Positions 18,358-31,023 of a stretch of DNA of 64,000 bases are shown here, in pieces; within the stretch, counting starts at the first letter, position 1, and each line of letters starts with the position of its first letter. The notes below the pieces were generated by a model. The model did not search any database. It saw only the letters and a list, made by a program, of their open reading frames with translations, and was not told where the DNA came from. The stretch is from the NCBI RefSeq assembly GCF_014844075.1, contig NZ_CP062165.1, positions 2,666,001 to 2,730,000 of the forward strand. The letters run 5' to 3'. The DNA is from Paenibacillus sp. JNUCC-31. GTDB taxonomy: Bacteria > Bacillota > Bacilli > Paenibacillales > Paenibacillaceae. Made by a program: the position numbers and the translations under genes.

Positions 18358-18415
18358 CGCGGTTTAGAGGTGTGACAAGCTTCGAAGGTCCCATTATTTT
18401 CTGAAAAGCACAAAA

Positions 18416-18441
18416 AGAGCAGAGGAGAAATCCCCTCTGCC
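18416..18441 (-). terminator. Terminator of spoIIQ
   Basis: GCAGAGGAGA (from 18419) pairs with TCCCCTCTGC (18431-18440), followed on the minus strand by TCTTTTTGTG. It lies 28 bases past the spoIIQ stop. Confidence 0.8.
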
Positions 18442-18467
18442 CGTCATGTTGCTGCGGTAAAAATCAT

Positions 18468-19205
18468 TTATTTTTCCGGAAGATATCCTTGCGGGTTGAC
18501 CGGTTGACCGTCTTCGTATACTTCAAAGTGAAGGTGGTTGCCCAGCGTTTTTTCCAACTCGTTAACGCCAGCAGATGCAATCGCATCTCCTTGCTTCACT
18601 TCATCATCCTGTTTCACTTTAACGTCAGCCAGGCTTTGGTATACGGTCTTGAGGTTATCACTGTGTGTGATTTCCACAACTTGACCTGTCAGCGGGTTTT
18701 GTTCCACCCGTGTAACTTTACCGCCGAGTGCTGCTTTGACTTCGAACGTTTTGTTATCGCCCCGTGCCAAGTCTACACCCGTGTTCGGGATAAATGTGTC
18801 ATTGTACTGCACCATCGCCGCTTCATGTTCCTCGGTTGAACCTTCGTTCTCATAGAATGGTTTTACGACCGAAATTTCGGACGGCACCGCTACCGGCCAA
18901 ACAAAATTCTCCGACTTTGCAACAACTTCCACACTTTCCTGTTCTCCATTAACCGCAGTTTCTTCCGTACCCGATGCGCCGGTTTCTACTACCCCGCTTG
19001 CAGGGTCCGAGTTCAGCGTTTTTTCGCCTGTGCCCTGATAGACCCACACTAAGGTTAGTATAATGCCTGCTGCTGCGATGTAGGCTGCCGGGAAGACCCA
19101 GCGTTTGGACATTGCTCTTCTCCATGAAGAGGGCTGGCTAGCCGGTACTCCTTGAGTTGTTTTAGGAGTTTCTTCTTGGACTGTTTTTTTGTTTTGTTCA
19201 TTCAT
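18468..19205 (-). CDS. spoIIQ: SpoIIQ-like M23 (LytM-fold) forespore membrane protein
   Basis: SpoIIQ is made in the forespore and pairs with SpoIIIAH across the septum during engulfment. The ATG at 19205 (245 residues) is chosen because GAGGTGA lies upstream. A cytoplasmic tail of about 35 residues is followed by one membrane span (about 36-56), a low-complexity linker and a C-terminal M23 domain. The M23 zinc box is degenerate: NTGVDLA replaces the usual H-x-x-x-D (Asn at about 141), while the later HLHFE is intact. It is therefore probably structural rather than catalytic. Location next to spoIIID and spoIID supports the name. Confidence 0.87.
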   Translation of the reverse strand: MNEQNKKTVQEETPKTTQGVPASQPSSWRRAMSKRWVFPAAYIAAAGIILTLVWVYQGTGEKTLNSDPASGVVETGASGTEETAVNGEQESVEVVAKSENFVWPVAVPSEISVVKPFYENEGSTEEHEAAMVQYNDTFIPNTGVDLARGDNKTFEVKAALGGKVTRVEQNPLTGQVVEITHSDNLKTVYQSLADVKVKQDDEVKQGDAIASAGVNELEKTLGNHLHFEVYEDGQPVNPQGYLPEK

Positions 19206-19315
19206 CTTGATCACCTCAGTAACAAGTGTTACCGGGTGCAACTCTTTTATACACGCGCGACTCTAATTATTTTCACAAAGCTTTCAAAGAGTGCTATATA
19301 AGGTGAAAAAGAGGA

Positions 19316-19466
19316 GCTACACTGGGCCACTCCGCGTGCAGAACAACCTTCCGGCCACTGTTACTCCCAGATTTCTTCTATCACCTTCTTCAAAGGTGAA
19401 ATCCGGGAGTAAAGGCGGACGCTCCGCTCCTACAGGTTTTTTCTGCACTCTCCGTTCCGGTGTAGC
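19316..19466. repeat. Dispersed imperfect-palindrome element, copy F (diverged, covarying)
   Basis: The 151-bp element is bounded by GCTACAC (19316-19322) and GTGTAGC (19460-19466). It follows the family layout, but changes come in pairs: TACTCCC faces GGGAGTA where other copies have TATCACC facing GGGGATA, and GCGGA-GCG-TCCGC replaces GCGAA-GCG-TTCGC. Inner arms are GTGCAGAACAACCTTCC and its counterpart near AGGTTTTTTCTGCAC. It occupies the spoIIQ-spoIID gap (19206-19762), which shows no gene. Confidence 0.75.
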
Positions 19467-19762
19467 TATTGATCCAGCCTGATATACCCAAGTTTTGAAA
19501 GCTCCGGAAGGGAGAGACGGAAATACATCGATTGGATTTAACAGCCAATCCTTATCAAGTGCGGCTGTAAGATTGAACATGGCGTTATAATTTAAGTTCA
19601 TTAATAGAGCAAAACTGTGGCTTTTAATTTTTTCGGCTTAGCAACTTCATAGATTGCCTGCGAGGACTCGCTTTATATTATAAGCGACCCCATTCCATTA
19701 CTACTAATAGACTAACGGTTGGTAATTCAAATGGTCTGGTCGAAACTGACTTCCATGTTAGC

Positions 19763-21106
19763 CTATTTTGAGGCCAGCATCTTGGATGCCTGTCCGAAAG
19801 AGATACCGGTGTAGTAGTGTTTGAGAATCTGGGTTGCAGTGTGACCCTCCTGTGCCATCCCATTGGCTCCCCACTGGCTCATACCGACGCCATGACCGTA
19901 TCCATACGTGGTAATCTGGACCTCATCCCCATCCGTCTTCCAGCTGAACTGGCTCGATCTCAGGCCTAGCAGCTTTCGAACCTCCGGTCCGCTAAAGGGT
20001 GTACCTGCAATCCGCATTTCCTTGATCCGATGGCCTTGCGTGGTAGACATGACTTCCATCCAGCCACCGTTCTGCTGCGCGGTCACCGGGATAGAGCTCG
20101 CACTAAGATTCAACTTCTGGAGAATCTCGCTGCGTCTCATTGTGATCGTTTCCTCAAAACCCGGAGCCAGTTTTTTATCCCACGGACTGGCTACACTTTG
20201 CAAGTAGGGAACAGGGTTGCCCCACACATCCTCTGCATTTTCTGTATATCCGTTACTCGTGGAGAAAAAAGAAGCGGTGATCGCCTTGCCCTGATATGTC
20301 ATGACCGCATCCCGGCTCTCGCGGACAGCCTGTTGCAGTTTCTCCCATTCCTTGGCTTTCCCTAATCTTGTCCAGTCCGCTTTCACTTGGTCTGGTGGTA
20401 TAAACACCTGATGGCTCACGGTATCGGTCACATCGGCTTCTCCTGATGGCACACCGCTTGTATCATTCGCGGCCAGCCTCCGGACGATAAACGTTCTTGC
20501 AGCAATGGCCTGAGCCTTTAATGCTTCCAGTCTGAATTCAGCTGGCATCTCGGCTGCCACCACACCCGTAACATATTCCTCCAGCGGAAGATTCATCGTT
20601 GTACCGGTTGCAGACAGGTATACCCTTACTTGAGGTTCAGGGTAGGTAACAGGTACAGCTGGAGAAGGCGCTGGAGGCGTTACCTTACCTATAACTGATG
20701 GAACAGGGATCGGTTTGACCGGATCAACCGCCCGGGGCCAGACCAGAACGGCGGGTATGAGCAAGGCAAGCGCCAGTAATGTAGAAACAGCTGCTACCGG
20801 CTGCCAACGAGTTGTGCCTTTCCCCCATCGGGGGACTCTGCCAAATGTACGCATTCTGCGGCGTTTGACACGACGGAACTGGTCCAATTCAATAACAGGT
20901 ACGTGCGCACGCCCCGCAAACGGCCCCGCTGGCTCTATTAACGGGTCTGGACTGGATGATGGTGTTACGGATTTTCCTGAAACGGTCCTGAAGTTCGTGG
21001 AAGCAAGCTTGTCTTGTTCCACACCGAAAACAGCAATCTCCTCTGGCTCCTTCCCAGGTGGACGGGGGACAAGAGGTACTTTAACCTGTACACGGGCTTC
21101 TTTCAT
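19763..21106 (-). CDS. spoIID: Stage II sporulation protein D
   Basis: SpoIID is a lytic transglycosylase that cleaves glycan strands during engulfment, acting from the mother-cell membrane with SpoIIM and SpoIIP. At 447 residues it is longer than the usual roughly 340, because about 100 Pro- and charge-rich cytoplasmic residues precede the membrane span (about 103-123). The SpoIID domain is clear: MNLPLEEYVTGVVAAEMPAE (catalytic Glu in AAEMPAE), LKAQAIAARTF, ASFFSTSNGYTENAEDVWG and the C-terminal YGYGHGVGMSQWGANGMAQ. GGAGGG lies upstream of the ATG. Confidence 0.93.
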   Translation of the reverse strand: MKEARVQVKVPLVPRPPGKEPEEIAVFGVEQDKLASTNFRTVSGKSVTPSSSPDPLIEPAGPFAGRAHVPVIELDQFRRVKRRRMRTFGRVPRWGKGTTRWQPVAAVSTLLALALLIPAVLVWPRAVDPVKPIPVPSVIGKVTPPAPSPAVPVTYPEPQVRVYLSATGTTMNLPLEEYVTGVVAAEMPAEFRLEALKAQAIAARTFIVRRLAANDTSGVPSGEADVTDTVSHQVFIPPDQVKADWTRLGKAKEWEKLQQAVRESRDAVMTYQGKAITASFFSTSNGYTENAEDVWGNPVPYLQSVASPWDKKLAPGFEETITMRRSEILQKLNLSASSIPVTAQQNGGWMEVMSTTQGHRIKEMRIAGTPFSGPEVRKLLGLRSSQFSWKTDGDEVQITTYGYGHGVGMSQWGANGMAQEGHTATQILKHYYTGISFGQASKMLASK

Positions 21107-21562
21107 TGTGATATAACCCTCCGTTGTCCATGGCCGGTCAAGCGCCGGTCCTTTTGTTCAAATCCATAGTTTAGGGTATGAGCTGCACGGATCTGATAGA
21201 ACCTGATTTAAGAGAAACGAAGGGAGTTCATATGGGCTGCCTTTAACTAACCTCTGCACTTTAAAAACAGAGAAACGTTGACCCGGCGCGATTTTCCGGT
21301 TCGTATTGTACAACACATTTCTTTAAAACTCGCCCTTTCATTTTGTCAGAATCAGCACAGAATACGATGTTATGCTACAAGTTAGGACCAGCTATTAATA
21401 GAATCAGGTACTGATTCAATTGATTGATGAACACAAAAAAAGCCAAGCCAGTTGGCTTAGCTTTTAAATCTGTAGTTACATGACAGCATGCATGCTCCTG
21501 GATCGTCAATCACAATATTTTGAGATTGCGGTTTAGAACAACAGCCATTATCCCATCTAACG
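21107..21562. other. spoIID-murA gap
   Basis: This 456-base gap contains the murA terminator near its left end and, presumably, the spoIID promoter. I see no gene and no recognisable RNA element. Confidence 0.5.
21438..21464 (-). terminator. Terminator of murA
   Basis: AAAGC and AAGCCA (from 21439) pair with TGGCTT and GCTTT (to 21464) with one internal mismatch. A T-run follows on the minus strand (TTTTTTTGTG). It lies 100 bases past the murA stop. Confidence 0.7.
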
Positions 21563-22909
21563 TTAAGCCCAAGTCGGTTGTACCTTAAACATCGGTACTT
21601 CTTCCTCAACCTTTTCGTTCGATGCTTTGACTGCATCCAGCTTAGGCTCTTCAACCGAAATACGATAAATATCGGCTCCAAGTCCATTAAGCTTCTCAGC
21701 GAGGTGTACATAGCCACGGTCAATGTGATGAACACCGCCCACTTCTGTTGTACCTTCAGCAACCAGACCCGCAATAATGAGTGCGGCACCCGCACGCAAA
21801 TCAGTCGCTGTTACTTTGGCACCCTTCAGTTTGGCATTGCCTGTGATGATGGACGAGCGTCCTTCCACTTTGATCTCCGCATTCATCAACTGGAATTCAT
21901 CCACATGCATGAAGCGATTTTCAAAAACAGTCTCTGTCACCACACTGGTTCCCTCAGAAGCAAGCAAGAGCGCCATCATCTGGGACTGCATATCGGTAGG
22001 GAAACCAGGGTATGGTAATGTTTTCACATCCACAGCCTTAAGAGGACGGTCTGCGATCACTCGCACGCCATTCTCGTCAGGGTGGATTGTTACACCCATC
22101 TCTTCCATCTTCGCAATGACGGAGCCCAAATGGTCTGAAATCGCACCTTCGATATACACATCACCACCGGAAATTGCAGCGGCAGCCATATAGGTACCTG
22201 CTTCAACGCGATCCGGAATGACGGTGTGTTTTACGCCAGTCAGTTTCTCCACACCTTCGATGCGGATGACTCCAGTTCCAGCGCCACGAACTTTGGCACC
22301 CATGCCGTTCAGGAAATTGGCAAGATCCACGATCTCTGGCTCTTTTGCCGCGTTCTCCAGAACAGTCACGCCTTCAGCCAATGTTGCAGCCATCATAATA
22401 TTTTGAGTGGCTCCTACGGAAGCCACATCCAGATAAATTTTAGCTCCACGCAACCGTCCTTGGCTGCGAGCTTCTATATAGCCCTGGCCCAAGCTGATCT
22501 CAGCGCCCATGGCTTCAAAACCTTTCAAATGCTGATCAATAGGCCGTGTACCGATGGCACATCCACCAGGAAGCGAAATTCTTGTATGACCCATACGTGT
22601 CAACAATGGCCCCATGACCAGAAAAGACGCCCGCATTTTACTTACCCATTCATACGGTGCCTCACAGGAAGTAAGTTTCTCCGCATTTACGGTAATCACT
22701 TCGTCCCGGTATGTAACACCCGCTCCCAGCGATTCCAACACCTTGTTAATCGTCATCACATCGTCTAGAGGAGGAGCGTCAATAATTACGCTTTGTCCTT
22801 CTTCCCCTAAGAGAGAGGCAGCGATGATCGGAAGAACAGAATTTTTAGCGCCGCTAACTTTGACACTTCCGGTCAACCTTTTGCCACCGCGGACGATAAA
22901 TTTGCTCAT
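21563..22909 (-). CDS. murA: UDP-N-acetylglucosamine 1-carboxyvinyltransferase
   Basis: MurA performs the first committed step of peptidoglycan synthesis, transferring enolpyruvate from PEP to UDP-GlcNAc in the cytosol; it is the fosfomycin target. Family marks are [15 protein letters not shown] (Lys-Asn at 22-23), the active-site Cys117 in [14 protein letters not shown], and [15 protein letters not shown]. The second ATG (22909, 448 residues) is preferred because GGAGGG is then 7-8 bases upstream. The C-terminus extends about 25 residues beyond the usual end with a charged EKVEEEVP tail. The gene neighbours spoIID as murAA does in B. subtilis. Confidence 0.93.
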   Translation of the reverse strand: MSKFIVRGGKRLTGSVKVSGAKNSVLPIIAASLLGEEGQSVIIDAPPLDDVMTINKVLESLGAGVTYRDEVITVNAEKLTSCEAPYEWVSKMRASFLVMGPLLTRMGHTRISLPGGCAIGTRPIDQHLKGFEAMGAEISLGQGYIEARSQGRLRGAKIYLDVASVGATQNIMMAATLAEGVTVLENAAKEPEIVDLANFLNGMGAKVRGAGTGVIRIEGVEKLTGVKHTVIPDRVEAGTYMAAAAISGGDVYIEGAISDHLGSVIAKMEEMGVTIHPDENGVRVIADRPLKAVDVKTLPYPGFPTDMQSQMMALLLASEGTSVVTETVFENRFMHVDEFQLMNAEIKVEGRSSIITGNAKLKGAKVTATDLRAGAALIIAGLVAEGTTEVGGVHHIDRGYVHLAEKLNGLGADIYRISVEEPKLDAVKASNEKVEEEVPMFKVQPTWA

Positions 22910-23428
22910 CATGGTTCCCTCCGCGCTTTTATTCCCTTTTCTTCATTCCGGAATACGTGAGCCCCTCTGTGATAGAAGGGACCGTTGCTGTGTGTGGAAT
23001 TTCGACATAACCTGGCAAATAACGCCCTTCATGTCTGTTCAGAAAAGAATTGGTTTATGATCCATATCGATGATACCACGTGCCGTGCATAATACCTTCC
23101 GACCTTGTAAATATAATGCCTTACAGGTCAAGCAAGCATCAGAACAACAGATTGGGATGATTATTAGCCGGATTCAACCGGATATCCCGTTTATAACCAC
23201 AAAATAAGTGAACAATGGTGAATTCCCTAACTTCCATCATAACATTGTTGAATTGTACGATACAAGCATTTTTACATAAACATCTCAAATTCATTCAATA
23301 CCTTGTCACACTTTTTTCTCAATTCTTCCGCCGACAACTGATACTCTAATTGTTAACACAATCAATCGATGTTATTCGACAATGACTGCTTGAAGAACTT
23401 AACAGATGATTAACCAACCATCTCAACA
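22910..23428. other. 519-base gap upstream of murA
   Basis: AT-rich spacer that should contain the murA promoter. The B. subtilis gene ywmB, expected here, is absent. I see no gene, strong hairpin or repeat. Confidence 0.5.
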
Positions 23429-23686
23429 TTAAAACAAATGACGCAACATTTGTGTCCATGACAAATAGTCAATGACAAAGCCTGAAACCGCATGACCAAG
23501 TATGATGGCCAGCAGCAAATGTAACAGTCTTCCCTGTGCTCCTCGTGGCTGCCTGATGATTAAATCCAGCTTGAGATTCTGCAGAGCCCACCAAGACAAC
23601 GCTATACATAAAAGAGAGACGATAATCGAGACCAAGCCATTCGTACTTAATGTCTGGTTCAACTGATTTGTCAGATCAGTATCCAT
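23429..23686 (-). CDS. DUF1146 small membrane protein (YwzB-like)
   Basis: The product is about 85 residues with three hydrophobic stretches: GLVSIIVSLLCIALSWWALQ, LLHLLLAIILGHAVSGF and the C-terminal end. The central DLIIRQPRGAQGRLLHLLLA is typical of the DUF1146 family. The ATG at 23686 is chosen because GGAGGTAATGAAT precedes it. The same gene lies between atpC and murAA in B. subtilis (ywzB). Function is unknown; it is probably an inner-membrane protein. Confidence 0.75.
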   Translation of the reverse strand: MDTDLTNQLNQTLSTNGLVSIIVSLLCIALSWWALQNLKLDLIIRQPRGAQGRLLHLLLAIILGHAVSGFVIDYLSWTQMLRHLF

Positions 23687-24176
23687 ATATTCATTACCTC
23701 CACATTTGTTGCAGCGATCAGCATAATTATGCCTGGCATCCATAACTTGTTAGAATACTGGAATGTCTCGAACACAACACACTGAACCTACATTCAGACT
23801 TACTCCTGACATGCAGGAACTTTTGATGCCCAATCACGGAGCAGCAACCATCTGGTTGTGAATGACTATGGAATTCATCTACGCAGTTTCCTGCATCTGC
23901 TGACTCTATGGAATATAGGCTCTTTCATCATACATTGTCAATTACATTGATTTCCACTTTGCAAATATTTTAAATTTAAATGGTCGGGATTTTGTGACTA
24001 AAACGACATAAAAGAGGGTGATTTCGATATCGATCTTGTCATTTCCTCGGAAATAATTTGGAATTCCGTCGTTAAAAAATGGTTCTACCAGGGATCTGTA
24101 TTGTCACGACTTTAGTCCTACATTCTATTCATATCCCCATAAACGGTGAATATATTTAACATCAATTAACTCAAAA
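23687..24176. other. Gap between atpC and the DUF1146 gene
   Basis: AT-rich spacer of about 490 bases. No gene, RNA or clear repeat is visible apart from the atpC terminator at its right end. It presumably contains the promoter for the DUF1146 gene. Confidence 0.5.
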
Positions 24177-24204
24177 AAGCCTGGCACATTAAGCTGCCAG
24201 GCTT
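24173..24204 (-). terminator. Terminator of the atp operon
   Basis: Perfect 10-bp stem AAGCCTGGCA (24177-24186) with TGCCAGGCTT (24195-24204), then a T-run on the minus strand (TTTTTTGAG). It lies 12 bases past the atpC stop. Confidence 0.92.
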
Positions 24205-24215
24205 CCAAGAATCGT

Positions 24216-24620
24216 TTATTTGCCGTGTACGTTGATCCGGTTAACCGCTTTTTGCAGAGCAATCTCTGCCCGGCGGTGATCAAAGTGGTCCTGATTGCTT
24301 TGGCTGCTAAGCCGGCGTTCCGCCCGCTCTTTCGCTGCACGCGCACGGTCCACATCAATACTTTCCGGGAATTCGGCACTCTCTGCGAGCACAACAACCT
24401 TATCTTTACGGACTTCGATAAACCCGCCGCCAATAGCGACTTGCTTGTTCTGTTTTCCGTTTTTGATAATAATCGGTGCGATCTGCAATGGTGTGACCAT
24501 AGGGATGTGACCTGGCATAATACCCAGTTCCCCTTCAACACCTCGAACGATGATACTATCCACTTGCTCTGTAAATACCAAACGCTCGGGCGTTACAATT
24601 TCCAACAAAAAGGTGCTCAA
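24216..24620 (-). CDS. atpC: F1Fo ATP synthase subunit epsilon
   Basis: Epsilon is the central-stalk subunit that couples rotation and restrains ATP hydrolysis. The product is about 134 residues, with an N-terminal beta-sandwich (LLEIVTPERLVFTEQ, EGELGIMPGHIPMVTPLQIA) and a C-terminal helical hairpin (VDRARAAKERAERRL). I favour a TTG start at 24620, because AGGAGG lies seven bases upstream; the ATG at 24626 abuts the ribosome site. It is the last gene of the atp operon, 60 bases past atpD. Confidence 0.93.
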   Translation of the reverse strand: MSTFLLEIVTPERLVFTEQVDSIIVRGVEGELGIMPGHIPMVTPLQIAPIIIKNGKQNKQVAIGGGFIEVRKDKVVVLAESAEFPESIDVDRARAAKERAERRLSSQSNQDHFDHRRAEIALQKAVNRINVHGK

Positions 24621-24680
24621 TTCCATCCCTCCTGAAACTATCCGATAGCTCGCTTCATAAGGACAATCCCTGGATTCAGA

Positions 24681-26099
<1,419 letters not shown>

Positions 26100-26179
26100 C
26101 TACAAGCCTGCTAGTTTTGCAGAAATAATGTCCGTTCTCTTTTATCTCTGCACTGCAAGCCTTCATTAATAAAAAACGG

Positions 26180-27052
26180 TTAGCCTTGTGCTGCGTTGGC
26201 ACCTGCCACAATTTCCGTAATCTCCTGCGTAATCGCCGCCTGACGGGCACGGTTGTAGGTCAATGACAAGTCGTTAATGAGTTTGGATGCATTTTTGGTT
26301 GCATTACCCATTGCAGTCATTTTCGCGCCCAGCTCACTCGCCTTACCATTCAGAAGTGCACCGTAGATCAGCGTTTCCGCATAACGCGGTAGCAAAACTT
26401 CCAGTACAGCCTCAGCTGAAGGCTCGTATTCGTAGCTTGCCGTCGGTCCTTCCGCAGCAGTTACCTCAGGTGTATCCATCGGAAGAAGACGTTCAACCGT
26501 AGGAATCTGGGTCAACGCATTCACAAAGCGGTTATAACAAATGTACAATTCATCAAATTTAGCCAGCTCAAACCCTTGAACAGCCTCGTGTGCAATGGAT
26601 TTGATATCTGCAAATGATGGTGAATCCGACAGATCCGTTATAACGGATGCCATCGCCATTTCGCGCCGTCTGAAGTAATCGCGTCCCTTACGTCCAATGA
26701 CGAACAATTCGTAGTCATTCTGAGAGTTGTGGCGCTCTTTGAGCGTCAGATTGACCTGACGCAAAACGTTCGCATTGTAACCCCCCGCAAGACCACGGTC
26801 CGATGTGATGATTAGATACGCTGTCTTTTTAACCGGACGGCTCTCCAGCATCGGATGTTGAATTCCTTGCGTACTTGATGCAATACTAGCCACAACTTCT
26901 TTCAGTTTCTCCGAATAAGGACGGGCTGCCTCTGCTTTCTCCTGCGCTTTCCGCAGTTTTGCAGCAGCAACCATCTCCATTGCTTTGGTGATCTGCTTGG
27001 TGCTTTGTACGCTTTTAATTTGCCGCTTTATTTCGCGCATGCCTTTTGCCAT
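26180..27052 (-). CDS. atpG: F1Fo ATP synthase subunit gamma
   Basis: Central-stalk rotor subunit of F1, 290 residues. The conserved N-terminal helix MREIKRQIKSVQSTKQITKA and C-terminal helix LSLTYNRARQAAITQEITEI form the coiled-coil axle. AYLIITSDRGLAGGYNANVL is the conserved middle motif. AAGGTGG precedes the ATG. It is preceded by an unusually structured 130-base spacer after atpA. Confidence 0.97.
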   Translation of the reverse strand: MAKGMREIKRQIKSVQSTKQITKAMEMVAAAKLRKAQEKAEAARPYSEKLKEVVASIASSTQGIQHPMLESRPVKKTAYLIITSDRGLAGGYNANVLRQVNLTLKERHNSQNDYELFVIGRKGRDYFRRREMAMASVITDLSDSPSFADIKSIAHEAVQGFELAKFDELYICYNRFVNALTQIPTVERLLPMDTPEVTAAEGPTASYEYEPSAEAVLEVLLPRYAETLIYGALLNGKASELGAKMTAMGNATKNASKLINDLSLTYNRARQAAITQEITEIVAGANAAQG

Positions 27053-27068
27053 GATTTCACCACCTTAA

Positions 27069-27172
27069 AGTTTTGACAAGGTCAAAACTACTTCGTAAGC
27101 ATATTGAAACTTTGATAAATCAAAGTTTTACATGCAGACATGCGGAATCCGTTAAACAACTCCGCAGCTGCA
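27069..27172. repeat. Three stacked hairpins between atpA and atpG
   Basis: In the 130-base atpA-atpG spacer: AGTTTTGAC with GTCAAAACT (27069-27089, perfect 9 bp), AAACTTTGAT with ATCAAAGTTT (27107-27128, perfect 10 bp, two-base loop), and TGCAG..TGCGGA with TCCGCA..CTGCA (27133-27172, nested). The first and second share the GATCAAAGTTTT/GGTCAAAACT theme. None has a full T-run, and all other atp genes are close together. Confidence 0.65.
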
Positions 27173-27182
27173 TATCATCTAT

Positions 27183-28703
<1,521 letters not shown>

Positions 28704-28713
28704 TCACCCCAAT

Positions 28714-29262
28714 CTACTGTACTCGTCTGTTAAAAGACTGCTCAAGACGTTCGAGCTTGCCAGCCAAGCTGCCGTCATAGATCGTATCGCCAATGGCAAC
28801 TTTCAATCCGCCCAGCAGAGTCGGATCGACAATGTTCTCGATACGGATCTTTTTATTCACACGGCCACCGAATTCACGGGCTACCGCTTCTTGTTCTTCA
28901 TCATTCAAAGCATAAGTCGAGTACACGCGTGCATCGGCTATGCCGAGCGATTCGCCCTCGATCTTCACATAATCATTCAGCAGAGCTTCCAGCAATTCAA
29001 CACGTCCTCGCTCAATCAAAAGCAAAACGGTTTTCAGAACAGGTTCAGACACCTTGCCGTCAAGACTTGTGCGAAGTACGTTCTGTTTTGCCTCTTCAGA
29101 GATGTTGGGTGACTCGATAAATTTACCGATTTCCGCATCACCTGTGATGGCACTCACGACAGTACGTAGCTCTTGTTCGACTTCAAGCACCTGCTGCTGT
29201 CCGAGAGTAACCTCAAACAATGCTTTCGCATAACGCTTGGCAACAATCGTATCGCGGCTCAT
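28714..29262 (-). CDS. atpH: F1Fo ATP synthase subunit delta
   Basis: Peripheral-stalk connector of F1, 182 residues, mostly alpha-helical, with the OSCP/delta signature (RYAKALFEVT at the N-terminus; GGLKVAIGDTIYDGSLAGKL near the end). Its ATG overlaps the atpF stop (ATGA), so translation is coupled. GGAGG lies upstream. Confidence 0.95.
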   Translation of the reverse strand: MSRDTIVAKRYAKALFEVTLGQQQVLEVEQELRTVVSAITGDAEIGKFIESPNISEEAKQNVLRTSLDGKVSEPVLKTVLLLIERGRVELLEALLNDYVKIEGESLGIADARVYSTYALNDEEQEAVAREFGGRVNKKIRIENIVDPTLLGGLKVAIGDTIYDGSLAGKLERLEQSFNRRVQ

Positions 29263-29747
29263 TGTCGGCCTCCTACCTCATTGAGGTATTGGTTCACAAG
29301 CTCCTCTTGTGCAGGACCGTTCTCAACTTCTTTTTTGATCAGCTTGGAAGCGATTTGAACGGAAGCTGTACCCAGTTCGCGGCGAAGCGCTGCAACCGCT
29401 TTGTTCTTCTCGCTCTCAATCTCACGCACAGCATCGTCTTTCAGGCGATTCGCTTCTGCTTTTGCATCCGCCAGAATCGTTTCAGCCTGTTTGCCGCCTG
29501 TTTGTTTCGATTGTTCAATGATGTCATATGCATCTTTACGTGCCTTTTCAAGAGCCTGCTTCTGTTCCTCAACATAGGCAATAGCCTGATCCCGCGTTTG
29601 GGCAGCCTCATTCATTTGCGCCAATACGAGTTCACGACGTTTTTCCATAATGGAGAAAAGTGGACCAAATGCATAACGGCTAAGCAGCCAATATAAAATA
29701 CCAAATGCTATAATCGCCAGAACTGTATTTTCCCATACGAAATTCAA
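29259..29747 (-). CDS. atpF: F1Fo ATP synthase subunit b
   Basis: Stator stalk subunit. One N-terminal membrane span (NTVLAIIAFGILYWLLSRYA) is followed by a long charged coiled coil with EKARKDAYDIIEQSKQTGGK. A TTG start at 29747 is favoured, because AAGGAG lies eight bases upstream; the GTG at 29756 lies inside that ribosome site. About 162 residues. Overlaps atpH by 4 bases. Confidence 0.94.
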   Translation of the reverse strand: MNFVWENTVLAIIAFGILYWLLSRYAFGPLFSIMEKRRELVLAQMNEAAQTRDQAIAYVEEQKQALEKARKDAYDIIEQSKQTGGKQAETILADAKAEANRLKDDAVREIESEKNKAVAALRRELGTASVQIASKLIKKEVENGPAQEELVNQYLNEVGGRQ

Positions 29748-29862
29748 TCTGTTCACTCCTTCCTGAAGGTATCCTCAGGCCGCAACTCCGCGTTTACGGA
29801 CGCTACCTAAAAAGAAGGCGCGGATGGCTGTGGCCTTCCCCGCCAAACCTGCACTGATTTTA

Positions 29863-30120
<258 letters not shown>

Positions 30121-30163
30121 TTATAGTTCAGCCCTACAGGGTTAACCGTATTGGACTTGAATC

Positions 30164-30982
30164 TTAATGTTCCTCGTGCGATTCGACGGTTTGTGATATG
30201 TATACCATCATCAAAACCGTAAATACGAATGCCTGTATGGCCCCGATGAAAATACTGAACCCCTGCCATGCCGTCAACAGCGGGATTGCTGCAATTGCGC
30301 CAATCCATTTGAATGCTGTAAGCTTCATAATCGTGGAGATCAGAACCTCACCTGCAAAGATATTGGCAAACAAACGCATACCGTGTGTCAACAATTTGGA
30401 TGCCGTCTCCACAATGTTTATTGGGAAGAACAGCCAATGTGGTTGGAAATAATGCTTGAGATACGTTTTGGTGTTTCGGAAAAGTCCCAATCCATGCGCG
30501 ATAGCAAAAGCAATCAACGCAAGACCCATGGTTACCGAAAGGTCAGCCGTAGGTGATTTCCACCAGGCAACTTCGATATGTGGATGAGCTTCAGGATCCT
30601 TCTCATGAGCTTCATGGAACGCTTCCTGGACCGAAACAATTGGCTTGCCAAAGATTTCAGCTTGGCTTACATCCGTAGCTCCAGTGACTACGCCCAAAGG
30701 GAGACCCAACATGTTTCCCACAAAGATAAACATAATCATTGTGGTTGCCAAGGTAAGGAAATGTTGCCCCTTCTTCATGTCCATCGTGCTTGAGATCAGG
30801 TTGCGTACAAACTCAATCGCCCACTCTAGGAAGTTTTGCATTTTGCCCGGATTATCCACCGACAAGTTCCGCGTAGCCAGTTTAGCAACAATAAATACAA
30901 TGGCGGATGTTACGATGAGCATGAGCAGAACAGACAAATCCAGATGGAACCCACCCAGGTTAATTATCGGAGATTCATGCAT
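30164..30982 (-). CDS. atpB: F1Fo ATP synthase subunit a
   Basis: Membrane stator channel subunit, 272 residues with five to six spans. The essential Arg appears in LTHGMRLFANIFAGEVLIS, followed by GAIQAFVFTVLMMVYISQTV. AAAGGGGTGA precedes the ATG. Between residues about 120 and 140 there is a charged insertion (HEAHEKDPEAHPHIE) outside the membrane. Standard position before atpE. Confidence 0.95.
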   Translation of the reverse strand: MHESPIINLGGFHLDLSVLLMLIVTSAIVFIVAKLATRNLSVDNPGKMQNFLEWAIEFVRNLISSTMDMKKGQHFLTLATTMIMFIFVGNMLGLPLGVVTGATDVSQAEIFGKPIVSVQEAFHEAHEKDPEAHPHIEVAWWKSPTADLSVTMGLALIAFAIAHGLGLFRNTKTYLKHYFQPHWLFFPINIVETASKLLTHGMRLFANIFAGEVLISTIMKLTAFKWIGAIAAIPLLTAWQGFSIFIGAIQAFVFTVLMMVYISQTVESHEEH

Positions 30983-31023
30983 ATTTTTCTCACCCCTTTC
31001 TCATTCGAAAGCTTGCAGCACCA

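Noticed and set aside
19317..19601. A 94-codon minus-strand frame downstream of spoIIQ
   Set aside because: It runs through palindromic element F and has no ribosome site or family match.
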